DNA from: Nageia nagi | Lineage: Eukaryota; Pinophyta | DNA length: 64,000 bases | Assembly: GCA_050084985.1 (NCBI GenBank) | Contig: JBITNC010000001.1 | Location: 132,184,001-132,248,000 of the forward strand | Direction: 5' to 3' | Shown here: piece after piece, positions 23,960 to 35,226 of the stretch | Numbering within the stretch: the first letter of the stretch is position 1 | Layout of the letters: the number at the start of each line of letters is the position of its first letter | Position numbers and translations under genes: made by a program | Notes under the pieces: generated by a model | Databases searched by the model: none | What the model was told of the DNA's origin: nothing | The model's input: the letters and a program-made list of their open reading frames with translations, nothing else

Positions 23960-24968
23960 TTAACTACAAAAAGGTTGAGGATGCATGATATTTATGGGTT
24001 CATGCTCTTTGATACCTTCCATATCAACTAAATGATAAGCCCCAAATCTAAATTTTCTTTTAATCACATAAGAACCTAACTAGTTAGGAGTGAACTTGTC
24101 ACAAAGTTGTCATTCCATTCAAGAAGTTTGCTAGTTTTCTTTTAAAACCATATCCCCTACATTAAATTTATGAGTTTTAACTTTTTTATCAAAGGCTCTT
24201 TTAATACAATTTTGATAAGTATGTAAATGTTATAATCCATTAGCTCTTCTTTCATCTAAAGGTAGTAATTGATCTAATCTTATTTAATGAACCACTTCAT
24301 CAGTGATATAATCTTGTAGTGTGATTTGTAAATAAGGAATTTCTATTTCTAAGGGTAATACTACTTCAACCTGTAAACTAAGGAAAATGGGGTTACCCCA
24401 GTAGGGGTTTGAATACTAGTTTGATAGGCCCATAATGCATGTGGTATTCTCACATGTTAATCTCGATCGAAGTCATCAACATTTTTAACAAAATGCTACA
24501 AATAGTTTTATTTGTATCTTTAGCTTGACCATTCCCTTAAGGATAGGAAGGAGTTGAGAAGCTTAAATAGATGTGATATCCTTTACATAAAGCTTGAGCT
24601 TCCCTATTTTTGAAGTTTTTCCAATTATCAATGATAATTAGGGCTGGAATTCTAAAATGACATATAATATGGTTTTGTATGAATTATGCTATCTTTATCC
24701 CTTTTTTTGATATCATAAGAATAGCTTCTAACCATTTTGTAAAATATTCTATAGAAATTATTATAAACTTATGAACTCCTAAGGAAATAAGAGAGATTTG
24801 ACCTATTAAATCTAATGCCCATCTTGAGAATGGCCATAATGATTGCATGTTTTGTAACATATGTGAGGTTTGATTAAATATATTCACATGTTGTTGACAT
24901 TTAACACATTTCCTAACATATTCCATACAATCACATTCCATAATAGGATAGTAATATCCTATATGCAT
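23960..24968 (-). pseudogene. Tat integrase relic
   Basis: The minus strand reads HIGYYYPIMECDCMEYVRKC, then VKCQQHVNIF: the zinc-binding HHCC end and start of the core. The core continues WPFSRWALDLIGQISLISLG (first catalytic Asp in ALDLIG), then FIIISIEYFTKWLEA. Further on, VEVVLPLEIEIPYLQITLQD, LPLDERRANGL and FNVGDMVLKENQ give the C-terminal domain. It ends near 23960 with GAYHLVDMEGIKEHEPINI. This arrangement is typical of Tat-lineage integrase. Stops occur at several places, so it is inactive. Confidence 0.85.
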
Positions 24969-25148
24969 TAATCATTTTGTGATTGTAAAGCCACCAAAAT
25001 GTCCTCCATAAATTTTGTCATGTGCACATGAAATAACTATTTGTGAATTGGCCCACTCTAAACATCTAAACAAAATTCTATCAAAACCCCTATAGTATAA
25101 GACATCTCCTATCATGCAGAAGTGAAAAGATTTTATCTTGAATGCTTT

Positions 25149-25694
25149 CTAAGATGATTTTATTAAGTCTTTAGGTAATACCGTATCTCTTAAGAATTTG
25201 AACAATTGTGTATGCCATAAAATTTTGTCTTCTATTGCAATGTCCAAGACTACATGTTCAACTTCATCTGATTCTATTGATGATTGAATGATTTGAATGA
25301 TTTCAATAGGGATCATTTTTTTATTAGTGTTTGTAGGCATTAAAGATTTGTTGGAAGCCATAGCATCAGTAAACCTATTAGTTGATTCTAGTGCTACTTC
25401 TAAATCATATGTTTTGAAAGATAATAATTTTTTTTTCACTAATATCTTATATCTTTGAAGCAAAGGTTCCTTACATTGGAAGATCTCTTTGACTTGATTT
25501 ATGATTAATAATGAATCACCAATGAATTTTACCCTTTTCAATTTTAATTTTATAGCAGTTTTAATAGCTAAAATTAAAGCTTCAGACTTAGCATTATTGT
25601 TTGTATAAGGAAAATTAAGTTTAAATGATATGGTATGGGAACTCCTTGGGTTGTAACAAAACATCTTGCATAAAAATATATTACCATATCCCAA
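25149..25694 (-). pseudogene. Tat second RNase H (archaeal type, aRNH)
   Basis: A 181-codon uninterrupted frame on the minus strand. It holds NNNAKSEALILAIKTAIKLK (with the Glu of the second active-site block), VKFIGDSLLIINQVKEIF (third acidic block, GDS) and LESTNRFTDAMAS (final Asp). A second RNase H after the gypsy RNase H and before integrase is a mark of the Tat lineage. The first Asp block is only weakly seen near the start. This is one of the best preserved frames in the element. Confidence 0.8.
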
Positions 25695-25696
25695 TC

Positions 25697-25770
25697 TTCT
25701 TCAAATTATATGAGAATTTCCATTTCATATAATTTCTTCAAATTATATGAGAATTTCCATTTCATATAAT
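25697..25770. repeat. Perfect tandem duplication, 2 x 37 bp
   Basis: TCAAATTATATGAGAATTTC with its flanks is repeated exactly with a 37-bp period (anchors 25701 and 25738). It lies between the two RNase H regions of the Tat element and looks like recent slippage. Confidence 0.9.
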
Positions 25771-25869
25771 TGAAATACATGTTCATTTGGTACTTCTATG
25801 ATGAGTGGATTATCGTTAGATAATGGTACCTTAGCAAGGTAATTAATGATGAATTGTCCTTTAATTTAT

Positions 25870-27000
25870 TTCTAACTTATGAAAAGTAAGTCAAATTCAG
25901 TTAGATGCATGATCCATTTAGATGTTCTTGCATTTTGATAAGTTTTATTCATCATGTATTTTAAAGGATCAGCTTTAGCAATTACATACATGGTATGGTT
26001 TAGCATGTAATATCTTAATTTTTTAGTTCCAATTACTACCACTTGACACAAATTTTTCAAATACACATATTTGATCTCATAACCAACTAAAGTTTGACTA
26101 AGGTAATATATTGCTTATTCTTTACTATTCTCATTCTTTTGAGCAAGCATGGTTATTAAGGATATTTTTTGTAGTTGATATATATAATAATAATGGTTCT
26201 CTAGGCTTAGGTGGTACTAGAATGGGTGGTGAAATAAGATAGCATTGAATATCATCAAATGCCTCTTGTTGTTCATTAACCCAATCAAAGATAATACCCT
26301 TCTTCAAAAGTTTGTTAAAAGGCTTACACTTATCTAATAATTGAGAAATGAAATGTATTATGGCCTGCAACTTACCTTGTAGGCTTTATAGTTATTTTAT
26401 ATTTGAGGGGGGGGGGGACATATTTGTTATTGCTTTTATTTTGTTAGGATCTACTTTAATCCCTCATATAGAGACAATGAAACCTAATAATTTCCTATAT
26501 GTTACCCCAAAAGCACACTTTTTTGGGTTTAGTCAAATTTTATGTTCTAGTAACCTATCGAATATTTTAATGAGGACTTTGGGGTGATCCTCTTGTGTTT
26601 TTTATTTATCTAGGACATCATCCACATAGTATTCTATGATATCATGTATGTAATCATGGAAGATATATGTCATGGCTCTTTGATAAGTAGATCCAATATT
26701 TTGTAATCTAAAAGGAATTACTCTGTAATAGAATGTTCCCCATGGTGTAGTAAATGTGGTTTTATGTTGGTCTTATGATGCTACCTTAATTTGATTATAC
26801 CTTGAAAACCCATCCATGAGTGACAACATTTTATGTCCTATGGTAGAATCAACCAAGCTATCTATGTTTGGCAAGGGGAGGTCATCCTTAGAACATGCTT
26901 TGTTTAAATCTCTAAAATCTGTGCATATTTTAATCTTCCTATTAGATTTATTAATCAGTACCATATTGGAAATTCAATCAGAGTTAGGTGAATAAACTTG
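25870..27000 (-). pseudogene. Tat reverse transcriptase and RNase H relic
   Basis: The RT opens with KIKICTDFRDLNKACSKDDL (canonical gypsy block), then SLMDGFSRYNQIKVAS. The active site is YVDDV (26614-26628 in reverse), followed by LLEHKI and LNPKKCAFGVT. The RT tail reads FNKLLKKGIIFDWVNEQQEA (26370-26131). RNase H continues KKLRYYMLNHTMYVIAKADP and TSKWIMHLTEFDLLFIS (26066-25872). A run of 11 G (26407-26417 on the plus strand) disrupts the frame. The gene is broken by stops. Confidence 0.9.
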
Positions 27001-28449
27001 GCTTCTAAAAGCTTTTGAAACTCCTCTTTTACCATTAAGGGAATTGTAGGAAGCATTTTTCATAGTTTTTTTAATAGGTTTTGCACCATGTTTCATACCA
27101 AAGTTATGTACTACTAAATTAGGATCAAGCCTAAGAATATTAGTATATGACCATGCAAATATTTCTTATTCTTCCTTAAGTATTGTAATGAACTCTTTTT
27201 TCTTATCTTCAGTAAGGGATTTTTTGAATTGAATTATTTAGGGCTATTAGGTTCACTACTTAAATTAATTTTGATGGTTCCTTCAATTAACATATGAGAT
27301 ATTTCTTCTAATTAGTTGGGTATTGGAATCCAATTATTATTATTGGCATTATATTCTTCATCTTTAGCTTCATATTGATCTTCCAAAGTAGTATTGATAT
27401 TCAAGTTTATAGTCTGTAAGATTGTATGTATGTCTTTGAAATATTGGATTATAGGTTGTTCAGGAATTAATGTAAAATCTATAGTTTCTTCATCTACTAG
27501 AAAGTATGAAGAAGAACTATTTGAATTTTATAAGCCTATTATTTCAAACTCATCCAACTCATCACATTCAAACCAATCAAAGTTCAATTGAGGTATTAGA
27601 TTATCACATATTTCTACAATCTCTACCATGTTAATTGATATGTTGGAGAATAACCCTCCTAAGAATAATGTTTTGGACTCTATGTCATCTTGATTTGTCA
27701 TCTATAAAAGTACTTTAGATAAACTTTTATGTTGTGGGCTCCAGTTCTAACTCAATTATCTTGAAACTAGATACTCCTTCATTTTTTCTCTTATAACCTA
27801 ATCTTGTCTTATCACTAGGTAATGGATAATGAATGTCAATAGTGTATATAGGTCCTTGTTCATATCATCCTAGACCTTATCCTTTCCAATGACACCTATC
27901 AAAGTATCTTTGAACAAATGTTCTTACATATAGTGACAAGTATTATAATAAATCACAAAAGTACCTTAGTTATACTAAGATGAAGGAAGGATAGGTGGTT
28001 CTATAGGTCATTTATATACAAAAACTGTTTGATGGTACTAATTGCCCTAGGAGACTCTTTAAGTCTTCCAATTTCTTGAGCTATAGGAATATTAAAAATG
28101 ACATCATTAATAGTGAATTCCTTTATTCCATATTCAATTAATTTTATGGTCATATGATAAATATATAATGGTTTATCTCTTACTATACCATCATTATCTA
28201 TTTTATTTATCAGAGTAGATGCTTTTGATGATGAAGATTTATTTACTTCATCCAGCTTTTGTGTTCTTTCTTCCCATGTTTGCTTTTTTAGGATTGTCAA
28301 TTTTATTTTTAGTGATGAATCCCTATTAATCCTTTGTGTATGAGGTATTTTAGGATCAATAAGATCTTTCCCCTTTATATAACTTTGATAAGCACCTTCT
28401 TTATTGATATATGTTATTCATACATTTTTAGGAACCATGGGTAGTGTAA

Positions 28450-29100
28450 AATAATGAGTGGAAGGCAAAGCAATCTCTCCTAAAATATGTGTATGATTGT
28501 AATGGGAGTATGGATTTTCATACCAAGTACATAATGTACCACTCCATCATGAATGTATTTTAAATAATTATGATATGTTGATGGGACACATTGAATGTCT
28601 CTAATCCATGGTCTTCTTAGGAGTAAGTTATATTGTGTTATATCTTCTTCAATAACCTGTAATAATGTTTGTATGGTTTTAGATCCTATAGTGATGGGTA
28701 ATGATATAGATCCCATTATTGACACAAAGTATCATTGAAAGCTCTTAATTGTAAGGATGCACATATGTGTGAGAAAGGAAGGTTCAAGTTCTTATAAGTA
28801 GTTCTAGAAATGATATTTATTATATAACCTTCATCTATTAATATTCTTTTACAAGCCTTCCCATCTATCTTGTTTATGATATGTAGTGGGGGATCTTGAC
28901 CTTGTGAATGGTTTTATTTCATAACTTTATGATCATGGAAGGCAATAGTGTGTTTTTGGCTTGTTTTAATATTCCCCATAAAGGACACAAAACTTACAGG
29001 ATCACTAATATCTAATTCAATTATTTGCAACAATCGGTTCATAGCTTCTTAATGATTTTTAGATAATTATAATAACTCAAACAAGGACATCTTTACTTAT
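28450..29100 (-). pseudogene. Tat protease region relic
   Basis: The frame at 28725-28480 reads MGSISLPITIGSKTIQTLLQ, then YNLLLRRPWIRDIQCVPSTY and YLKYIHDG. This is the typical block after the aspartic protease active site in Tat elements (YNLLLGRPWIH...VPSTLHQ). The active-site D-S/T-G itself is not clearly readable upstream. An additional open frame at 28300-28001 lies between this block and the RT. Confidence 0.75.
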
Positions 29101-29399
29101 GACTTTCTTAATTGATGTTGCAAAGCTCCTTTTACTAAAATCTTATAAAGTTGAGGTCTAAGTATATTTGGTTATATAAAACCATCATTTGTTTGATTGT
29201 TGAGAATATCAACTTGCCTCACTTGTGCCCTTTGGGCTCTTATGGTTATGCTTACCATAGAAAAAAAGGTAGAAGCATCTTGAAACCCTTTGTGTGTTAC
29301 TTGATTTTGGTGTATTTATGATGCTACAATATTTTCTAAATGTTGAGGAAGAAGATTTTGATATATTCTTAGATTTTGATTAGGGATAGTCAATGGGTT

Positions 29400-31722
29400 G
29401 TCTACATGTAATCTTACTTAATTAATCAAATCTTGATCCTTTTGTTTTAATGTTCTACATTTTCCAATGGTATGGCCCTTTTGGTGATGATATTGAAAAT
29501 AATCATTTTCATTATACCATTTGCTATCTCTTGCATCTAGCCTTTTAGGCTGTATTTTAGGCAATATCATCATTTGATGTTCCATTAAGTTTTTCAAATT
29601 ATCATATAAAGATTCAATCAAAGGAGTAAAATTTCTAGGGGGTGGCCTAGGTTTTCTTTCTTCATTTTTTAGAGCAAGTATATTTTATAAAAGGTTTGAT
29701 TCTCCCTCTCTAAGATAAGAAACTTTATTAGCCAACATTAGTTTTGTCAATTATTCAGCTTGATTTCTATTTATAACATAAGGCTCTTTCTTTTTACCCT
29801 TTAATTCTCCATCTTGGATCTTAACCTTTTTTATTACAATAGCTTGAGATATTGTTTCCTCAAATGTCTTATGTTGTTGAATTAATAAGGTACTAGCAAT
29901 GTGTATTAGCCCATCAATAACTTTGACTAAACATTTTCACTAGTTCTTCTTATGGTAAAGTATAAGGCATGCTTGTCAAAATCACCCTCCATCTTGAGAT
30001 GAAATCTATAACTATTTCATCCAAAAATTGTTTTAATGTTATGAGATCAGTTATGGAGGTTTTGTATTTGATATTTATCCTAAAGTGTTATAAGAATAAA
30101 TTAGCCAATTATGCATATTTTGTGATGCTATGTTCTATTAAACTATTATACCAATCTATTTCTTACCCAACAAGTGTCATAGGAAAGATATATAACATCA
30201 GAGCATAATTATTGGAAATTACATAACTTGAGTATTCAAAATGCCTTATATGTTCTTTAAGATCTTTCTTTCCTTTGAGAGATTCAATTTTTGGAATCTC
30301 AAATTTGAAAGGGATATTAGTCTTAGGAACAATAGGTTGTATGGAATCATTACAAATTGTTTCATAGAATATTTCATGCTTATTTTGTTGATGCAACATT
30401 TTTTCAATCTCTATTAACCTTTCATCAAAATCATTAGTTAATTGTGAGGTAATAATTGGATTTTTATTATCCTTGTTACCTTCTCTTTGTCCATTTGTTA
30501 AAAATGATTGATAACTTTTTTCAAATAGTGTTTGATCACCATAATAATTTTTATTATATGGTGGAGTAGGTAGGGGTGGTTGACGTGGAGTCAACTATCA
30601 TTGCCCCTATTGACATACAGCTATAAGAGTATGATTTTTTTGAACTTCATGTCTAGATCAAGTCAAAGGGATTCTCAAAGATTGTTGTTTCTCACATAAA
30701 ACCTCCCTTTTTATAGGTAAATGATAATTTTGATTTTCATAATTTTTATGACCTTGGGGAGATAAGGATCTTGCTCTAGGTGGCAAATTCCTTTTATCTA
30801 CTATTTCCTTATTAGTCCTATTCTATATCTAAGTTTAAACCTATTTTTTATGAGGTTTTCCTAAAGTTGTTTTACTTTTATATGCATGAAACATAGGTTG
30901 TATTTGCAAATATGAATCTTGTCCTAATCTTCTAGATTGGTTCAATGTTTATGTATTTGGATTGTATAAAATGATTTGTTGGTCATTATAAAGTTGTTCC
31001 TAATTTAAATTTAACCCAAACACATATAATGGTATTTCTCCTACCTTATATCATAAAGGATCAAGATTTCTCCTATGCCTTTATTCAAGGATCCTATGAC
31101 TAGTTCTTAGGGTAGTATAAGTAGTACTAGAGTCCTCATAACTTATGGTAGAAGAAATATAACTAGTACTAAGGCTAGGTGTATTATTTTTTAAAATATA
31201 ATAAGCACCCTAGCATGGATTCTTGGTTTAGGTGTTGGAATAGCCATATGTATTGAGATTCTATCATCAAACTCATTCATCCTTCTAGAGATGGTGGAAG
31301 GAGTATAGTCATCTCATCTTATATAGGATTGGAAAAGACATCCATATATTAGATAGCACATAATTTGATCATATTTTGATTTAAAAATACCTTTTTATAA
31401 TATGGCATGAGATGAAAGCATTTGTTATGGAGTAGTAGTCCTTTAGATGACTTCTTTCTCATTACCTATTGGTGTCCTTTATACTAGATAAGTTAGGTTT
31501 AGGGGAGGACTATGAGCATGAGAAGAATTAAGAATCCTAAACTGAGTTAAACATTTTCTTACATCTATTAAGGTATCTTCTATTTCTCAAGGAGTTCCTC
31601 TCTTTGATATTTCTCTACTAGATCTATGAGACCTATGACTAGGGTGTTCCTCTTGGTATATTTGATCATATGGATCTTATTGTTGATGAGCCATTTGAAA
31701 ATGAGTATTAACCATTCCCTTT
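29400..31722 (-). pseudogene. Tat gag relic
   Basis: The likely start is MVNTHFQMAHQQ near 31722 on the minus strand, followed by EEHPSHRSHRSSREISKRGT. The core comes at 30594-30163: PFKFEIPKIESLKGKKDLKE and HIRHFEYSSYVISNNYALML, a gag capsid-type block. The finger reads QYHHQKGHTIGKCRTLKQ (29540-29470), where the first Cys of C-x-x-H is changed to Phe. Many stops lie at TAG/TAA. In the family this is the structural particle protein. Confidence 0.8.
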
Positions 31723-32099
31723 TGTTATGTTTAGAACCTTACACTTTTCAATTTTTGTTTTGGTTTTTATTTTTGATTAGGCAAGGAAAAGACAATATTC
31801 ATAGCATTTATATTTTATTTTTGGTTTTTATATTATCAAGAAAAAGCAAATATATGCAAAAATAACCTACTTATAACTCACCTTTGCGATGTGGTTATCA
31901 TGTCTAATTTTATTTAATAAATGAAATTATTTTTTCTTTAATAAATGATGTGAATGATTGATTTTATTTTTTGTTAATTTTTCTAGATTAGTTTTTTCTA
32001 GTCAAGTGTTTAAGCAAAGGTAGGCTAGAATCCTATAGGTAATCTATGGCAAAGTATCAACTTGGTATCTAAAATGGTCCCTTTAGTGTAATGGGGATT

Positions 32100-32110
32100 G
32101 AGGAATGCCA
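32100..32110 (-). other. Possible primer-binding site of Tat element
   Basis: On the minus strand TGGCATTCCTC follows one base after the proposed LTR end (GTCTTCA, 32112). It is in the right place but I cannot name the tRNA with confidence. Confidence 0.4.
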
Positions 32111-32545
32111 CTGAAGACTATCTTGATAGTGGAATACAAGCATAGCCTCATTATTTATAATTTCCTGGTGGAAAGTGATGACTTTTACCTACAACCTAGT
32201 ATCCATCTCCAAGTTTGGCTTTATGGCTTATAGTGTGGTTGGTGGGTGCACAAGAAATATAGAATCAATGGTTGGTCATCACTTCCAACTCATTGATATC
32301 TATTTTTATAAGGTCTTATGCATATATATTAAAAATAAAATAACTCATGATAACTACAACCCAACCCAACCCAACATACATGTACTTTGATTATATTTTA
32401 TTTAACGTGTAAAAAGTAGTGTTTTGATTAATAAGATCTTTATCTAATCCACAAGATTCATTGTCCATTTAGTTTGATTCTTTAACCAAGATTTAAATAA
32501 ATTCATTTATTCCTTTTGAATGTGGAAGTAATTAATTGAGATTTT

Positions 32546-32884
32546 TTAACCCCTCTTCAAGTCACAATCCTTCAAACTCCTTTCAAAGTGGTAAGGTAGA
32601 TAGAAAGATTTTTTAATGTGTAATAGATTTCTTTAGATGAGGTTCTTTGACTCCCCTTCGAGTCATAATCCTTCAACATACTTTCAAAGTGTATATAGTA
32701 AGGGTTTAAATGTGTAATAAATTTCTTTAAATTAAGTTCTTTAACTCCTCTTTGAATTACCATCCTTCAACTTTCTTTCAAAGTAAAGAGGTGGATCAAC
32801 AAAGAGTATTAATGTGAAAGGAAAAACACCCACCTAGTAAATTAACCAACTTAGTGTGTTTTGAGCATCCTTCAACTTTTTTTA
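32546..32884. repeat. Tandem array in Tat 5' LTR, 94-101-bp unit, three and a bit copies
   Basis: Units start at 32546, 32647 and 32741. Each holds a TCCTTCAAC..TTTCAAAGT block, and the first two share AATGTGTAAT.GATTTCTTTA. A partial fourth copy (CATCCTTCAACTTT) lies near 32868-32884 where the match to the 3' LTR begins. The array is absent from the 3' LTR. Confidence 0.8.
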
Positions 32885-32923
32885 TAGATTTTCCTATGTA
32901 GCATTAGTTGCTATTTTTGAAGG

Positions 32924-33012
32924 CAAGGCTGGATGAAAAATCTCATCCAGCCTTGTCATGGATTATATCCATGCAAGGAAAGCATAGGATCAAGGATGAC
33001 TCATCCTTGATC
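32924..33012 (-). promoter_or_regulatory. Perfect hairpin and 25-bp palindrome in the Tat 5' LTR leader
   Basis: 32924-32936 (CAAGGCTGGATGA) and 32943-32955 pair over 13 bases without mismatch across a 6-base loop. 32988-33012 is a perfect 25-bp palindrome centred on TGACTCA, a bZIP/GCN4-type core. They lie about 55-150 bp downstream of the TATA box at 33067-33074 on the minus strand, so they fall in the predicted RNA leader. The 3' LTR has both structures in slightly decayed form. Confidence 0.75.
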
Positions 33013-33238
33013 TATCAGCTTGTTTCCTTGGGTGCTTGATTTTTCTATTTTTTTCTTTGTATTTTTTATTTATAGGATCACTAGCGATTACCCATCGGAT
33101 GTCAATGATTGACTAAGATCATCAATGATTATACTGGATCACCAATGATTGAGAGATTTTGGAAAACATTATTATTTGCCTAAAATTTTACTCTCCTCTT
33201 TCATTTATCAAAAGAGCTATCATTTTTAGGTGTCTATA

Positions 33239-34740
33239 GATCCATATAATTTTTCAAAGGCTCATGGTATACTAGAGTGGGATGATGCCATGACGGTTGA
33301 GTATTATTTCTTGCTAAAGAATAATACTTCTAAGTTTGTTTCTCTTCCCCATGGGAGTAAGTTATTTTGGTGTAAATGGGTGTAATATACCAAGTATGTA
33401 GTTGATGGTTCCATTGATAAGTATAAGGCTCATCTTGTTACCAAGGGGTTATCATAGGTTGAGGGGATTGACTACTTTGAGACATTTTCTCTTGTTCACC
33501 TTGTACTTGATCTTATTGCTTCTCATGGATGGTAAATTTTTTTAGATGGATATGAAGAGCACCTTTTTACATGGTGATTTGCATGAGGAGATCTACATGG
33601 AGTAGCCCATGAATTTTGTCCAATATTCCTCACTTGTTTGTAGGCTTAGAAAATCTCTCTATGGCCTCAAATAAGCTCCTCAAGCATCTTATGAGAATAT
33701 GGATTCTTTTCTCCTCTCAATTGATTTTATATGATGTTCCTCTAACCTATAGTTTATATCTAGAGATAATGAGCAAATACCACTATTTTGGTGTTATATC
33801 TTGATGACCTTTTTCTCACTAGCACCTACCACTCTCACATTCAAAGAGTTCGACAAGTTCTCTCTGAGAGATTTGAGATGGAAGATCTTAGACATGCCAA
33901 TTACTTTCTTGGTTTTTAGGTGACATAGATAGATTTGGGGATTTCCATATCCTATTAGAAGTATGCCTTGGATCTTCTTCAATGGTTTAGGATGGTAGAT
34001 TGCAATACTTATTTGAAACCTATTTAGAGTGGGGTGACTATGACTTCCTCTTGCACTTCACCACTATGTGATGCTACTTTGTATTGCTAATTGGTTGGTT
34101 GTCTTCTATATCACACCCATACTCAACTAGATATTTCATATATTGTTGGGCTTGTTTCTCAGTTTGCACAAACCCCTCACGAGTCTCATTGGCAGGTGGC
34201 CAAGAGGATTCTTCTATATATAAGGAGCACTACCCATTTTGGTCTACATTACATGAGATGTAATCTAGTGTTGAGTGGATATACAAATTTTGATTATGCT
34301 GGTTATTTTGATGATCATAGTTCCACTTTTGGCTATGTATTTTATCTTGGTACTTCTCCCATCACTTTATCATGTAAGAACTAGTAGGCTATTGCACTAT
34401 CATCAACTCAAGCAAAGTATAAAGTAGTTATTTATGTGATTCAAGAGGCACTTTAGCTTTGATAATTTTTGGAAGAGTTTGCCTACACCCTAGTATCATA
34501 CCATAGCTTTTTGGTGTGACAATTAGAGCATGATTCATATTTCATTCAATCTTGTTGAGCATCAGCACATCAAACACATTGATTTCCACATGCACTTCAT
34601 CCATTATCATATTTAGGATCACATTCTTAGCTTATATTACATTCCTATAGAGAAGCAAACTATAAAAATCTTCACTAAATCCTTTACATCACCTTGTTTC
34701 CTTAAGTTGCATGGCTTTCTTGGGGTGAAGGAAGTTTTCC
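33239..34740 (+). pseudogene. Copia RT and RNase H relic (second half of pol)
   Basis: The frame resumes after the Tat element with AHGILEWDDAMTVEYYFLLK, the copia RT start. It continues VSLPHGSKLFWCKWV, KGLS, a stop, and VEGIDYFETFSL; the family has KGFSQVEGIDY, so TAG replaces Gln. EIYME, stop, P and SLYGLK, stop, AP also replace conserved Gln. The active site reads LYLDDLFLTS (YLDD at 33797-33808). RNase H reads SGYTNFDYAGYFDDHSSTFG and AIALSSTQAKYKV (34091-34430). The C-terminal KHIDFHMHFIHYH-type block follows near 34570. Confidence 0.9.
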
Positions 34741-34930
34741 TTAGGGGGTGTTGATAAGGATATCTTCCTCTCTATCCTCCCTCTTCTAATGTGATATGGT
34801 TTGTTCCCCATATGGATTTTTCATCATTTTTTAGTAGATTATTTTCACATATTGTATATGAGTACCTAATCAATCCTAATTGTTGAGACTCATTTTTTGT
34901 GAATGTGCCACTTTACCTCCTTATTCACGT

Positions 34931-34939
34931 AAGAGGGGG
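34931..34939 (+). other. Copia polypurine tract
   Basis: AAGAGGGGG directly precedes the 3' LTR start TGTTAGAG at 34940. Confidence 0.9.
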
Positions 34940-35226
34940 TGTTAGAGTATTAAGTTCACTTAGGAGTATTTTATTTATTTTTTAGGTATACTTATTTCTA
35001 GCTATTTTATTGTGGTGATCATGACCACTTCTTTATCACTTTGTGATTTCATCTCTTACACATGGTTGGCATGTTGTTGTACCCTAGCTTGTATTTTCCC
35101 CATTTATTTGGGATCCATTCTCATTTTAACTAGACCAGTTTGAGTATTTTAGCTACTCTTTTGTTCTAGTGGTGCTCTCGCATTTTTCTTTTTGGGTGTG
35201 ATTTTCTATCCTTGCAAATATTCACA
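34940..35226 (+). mobile_element. Copia 3' LTR (287 bp)
   Basis: Same length as the 5' LTR and aligns with it without gaps. It starts TGTTAGAGTATTAAG and ends TATTCACA. The target duplication AAGAT follows at 35227-35231. Confidence 0.95.

Larger units (their letters stand above)
15225..33238 (-). mobile_element. Tat-lineage Ty3/gypsy element, minus strand, inside copia pol
   Basis: On the minus strand the order is: LTR (33238-32112), leader, gag, protease, RT, RNase H, second (archaeal-type) RNase H, integrase, further frames, polypurine tract, LTR. The second RNase H and the CxxHxxxGHxxxxC-type gag finger mark the Tat/Ogre lineage. Copia pol stops near 15170-15225 and resumes at 33239 (DPYNFSKAHGILEWDDAM). 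The outer right end is precise (33238). The left end is uncertain within about 100 bp, and no target duplication could be confirmed. An antisense PMD-like ORF lies at 17632-19155. Confidence 0.85.
32112..33238 (-). mobile_element. 5' LTR of Tat element
   Basis: On the minus strand it starts TATAGACACC at 33238 (decayed TGTAGACACC) and probably ends GTCTTCA at 32112, about 1127 bp. U3 holds four copies of a roughly 20-bp motif GATCAC-C-AATGATT (33076, 33098, 33117, 33137). The TATA box is at 33067-33074. U5 holds a tandem array (32546-32884). Only 32883-33238 matches the 3' LTR. The copia frame resumes at the next base. Confidence 0.75.
11350..35226 (+). mobile_element. Ty1/copia element nested in RT of gypsy A1
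   Basis: Two 287-bp LTRs (11350-11636 and 34940-35226) bracket a copia-order internal region: gag, protease, integrase, RT, RNase H. A clear 5-bp target duplication AAGAT flanks it (11345-11349 and 35227-35231). A primer-binding site follows the left LTR and a purine tract precedes the right one. The pol gene is split by the Tat element between about 15225 and 33238. Without that insertion the copia is about 5.9 kb. Confidence 0.95.

Noticed and set aside
26407-26417. Run of 11 G on the plus strand
   Set aside because: A homopolymer inside the dead Tat RT, probably slippage or a sequencing problem. Too short and isolated for a G-quadruplex claim.
32356-32380. Short (AACCC)n run
   Set aside because: Three units only. 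Not the CCCTAAA telomere type, and too short to be called an array.
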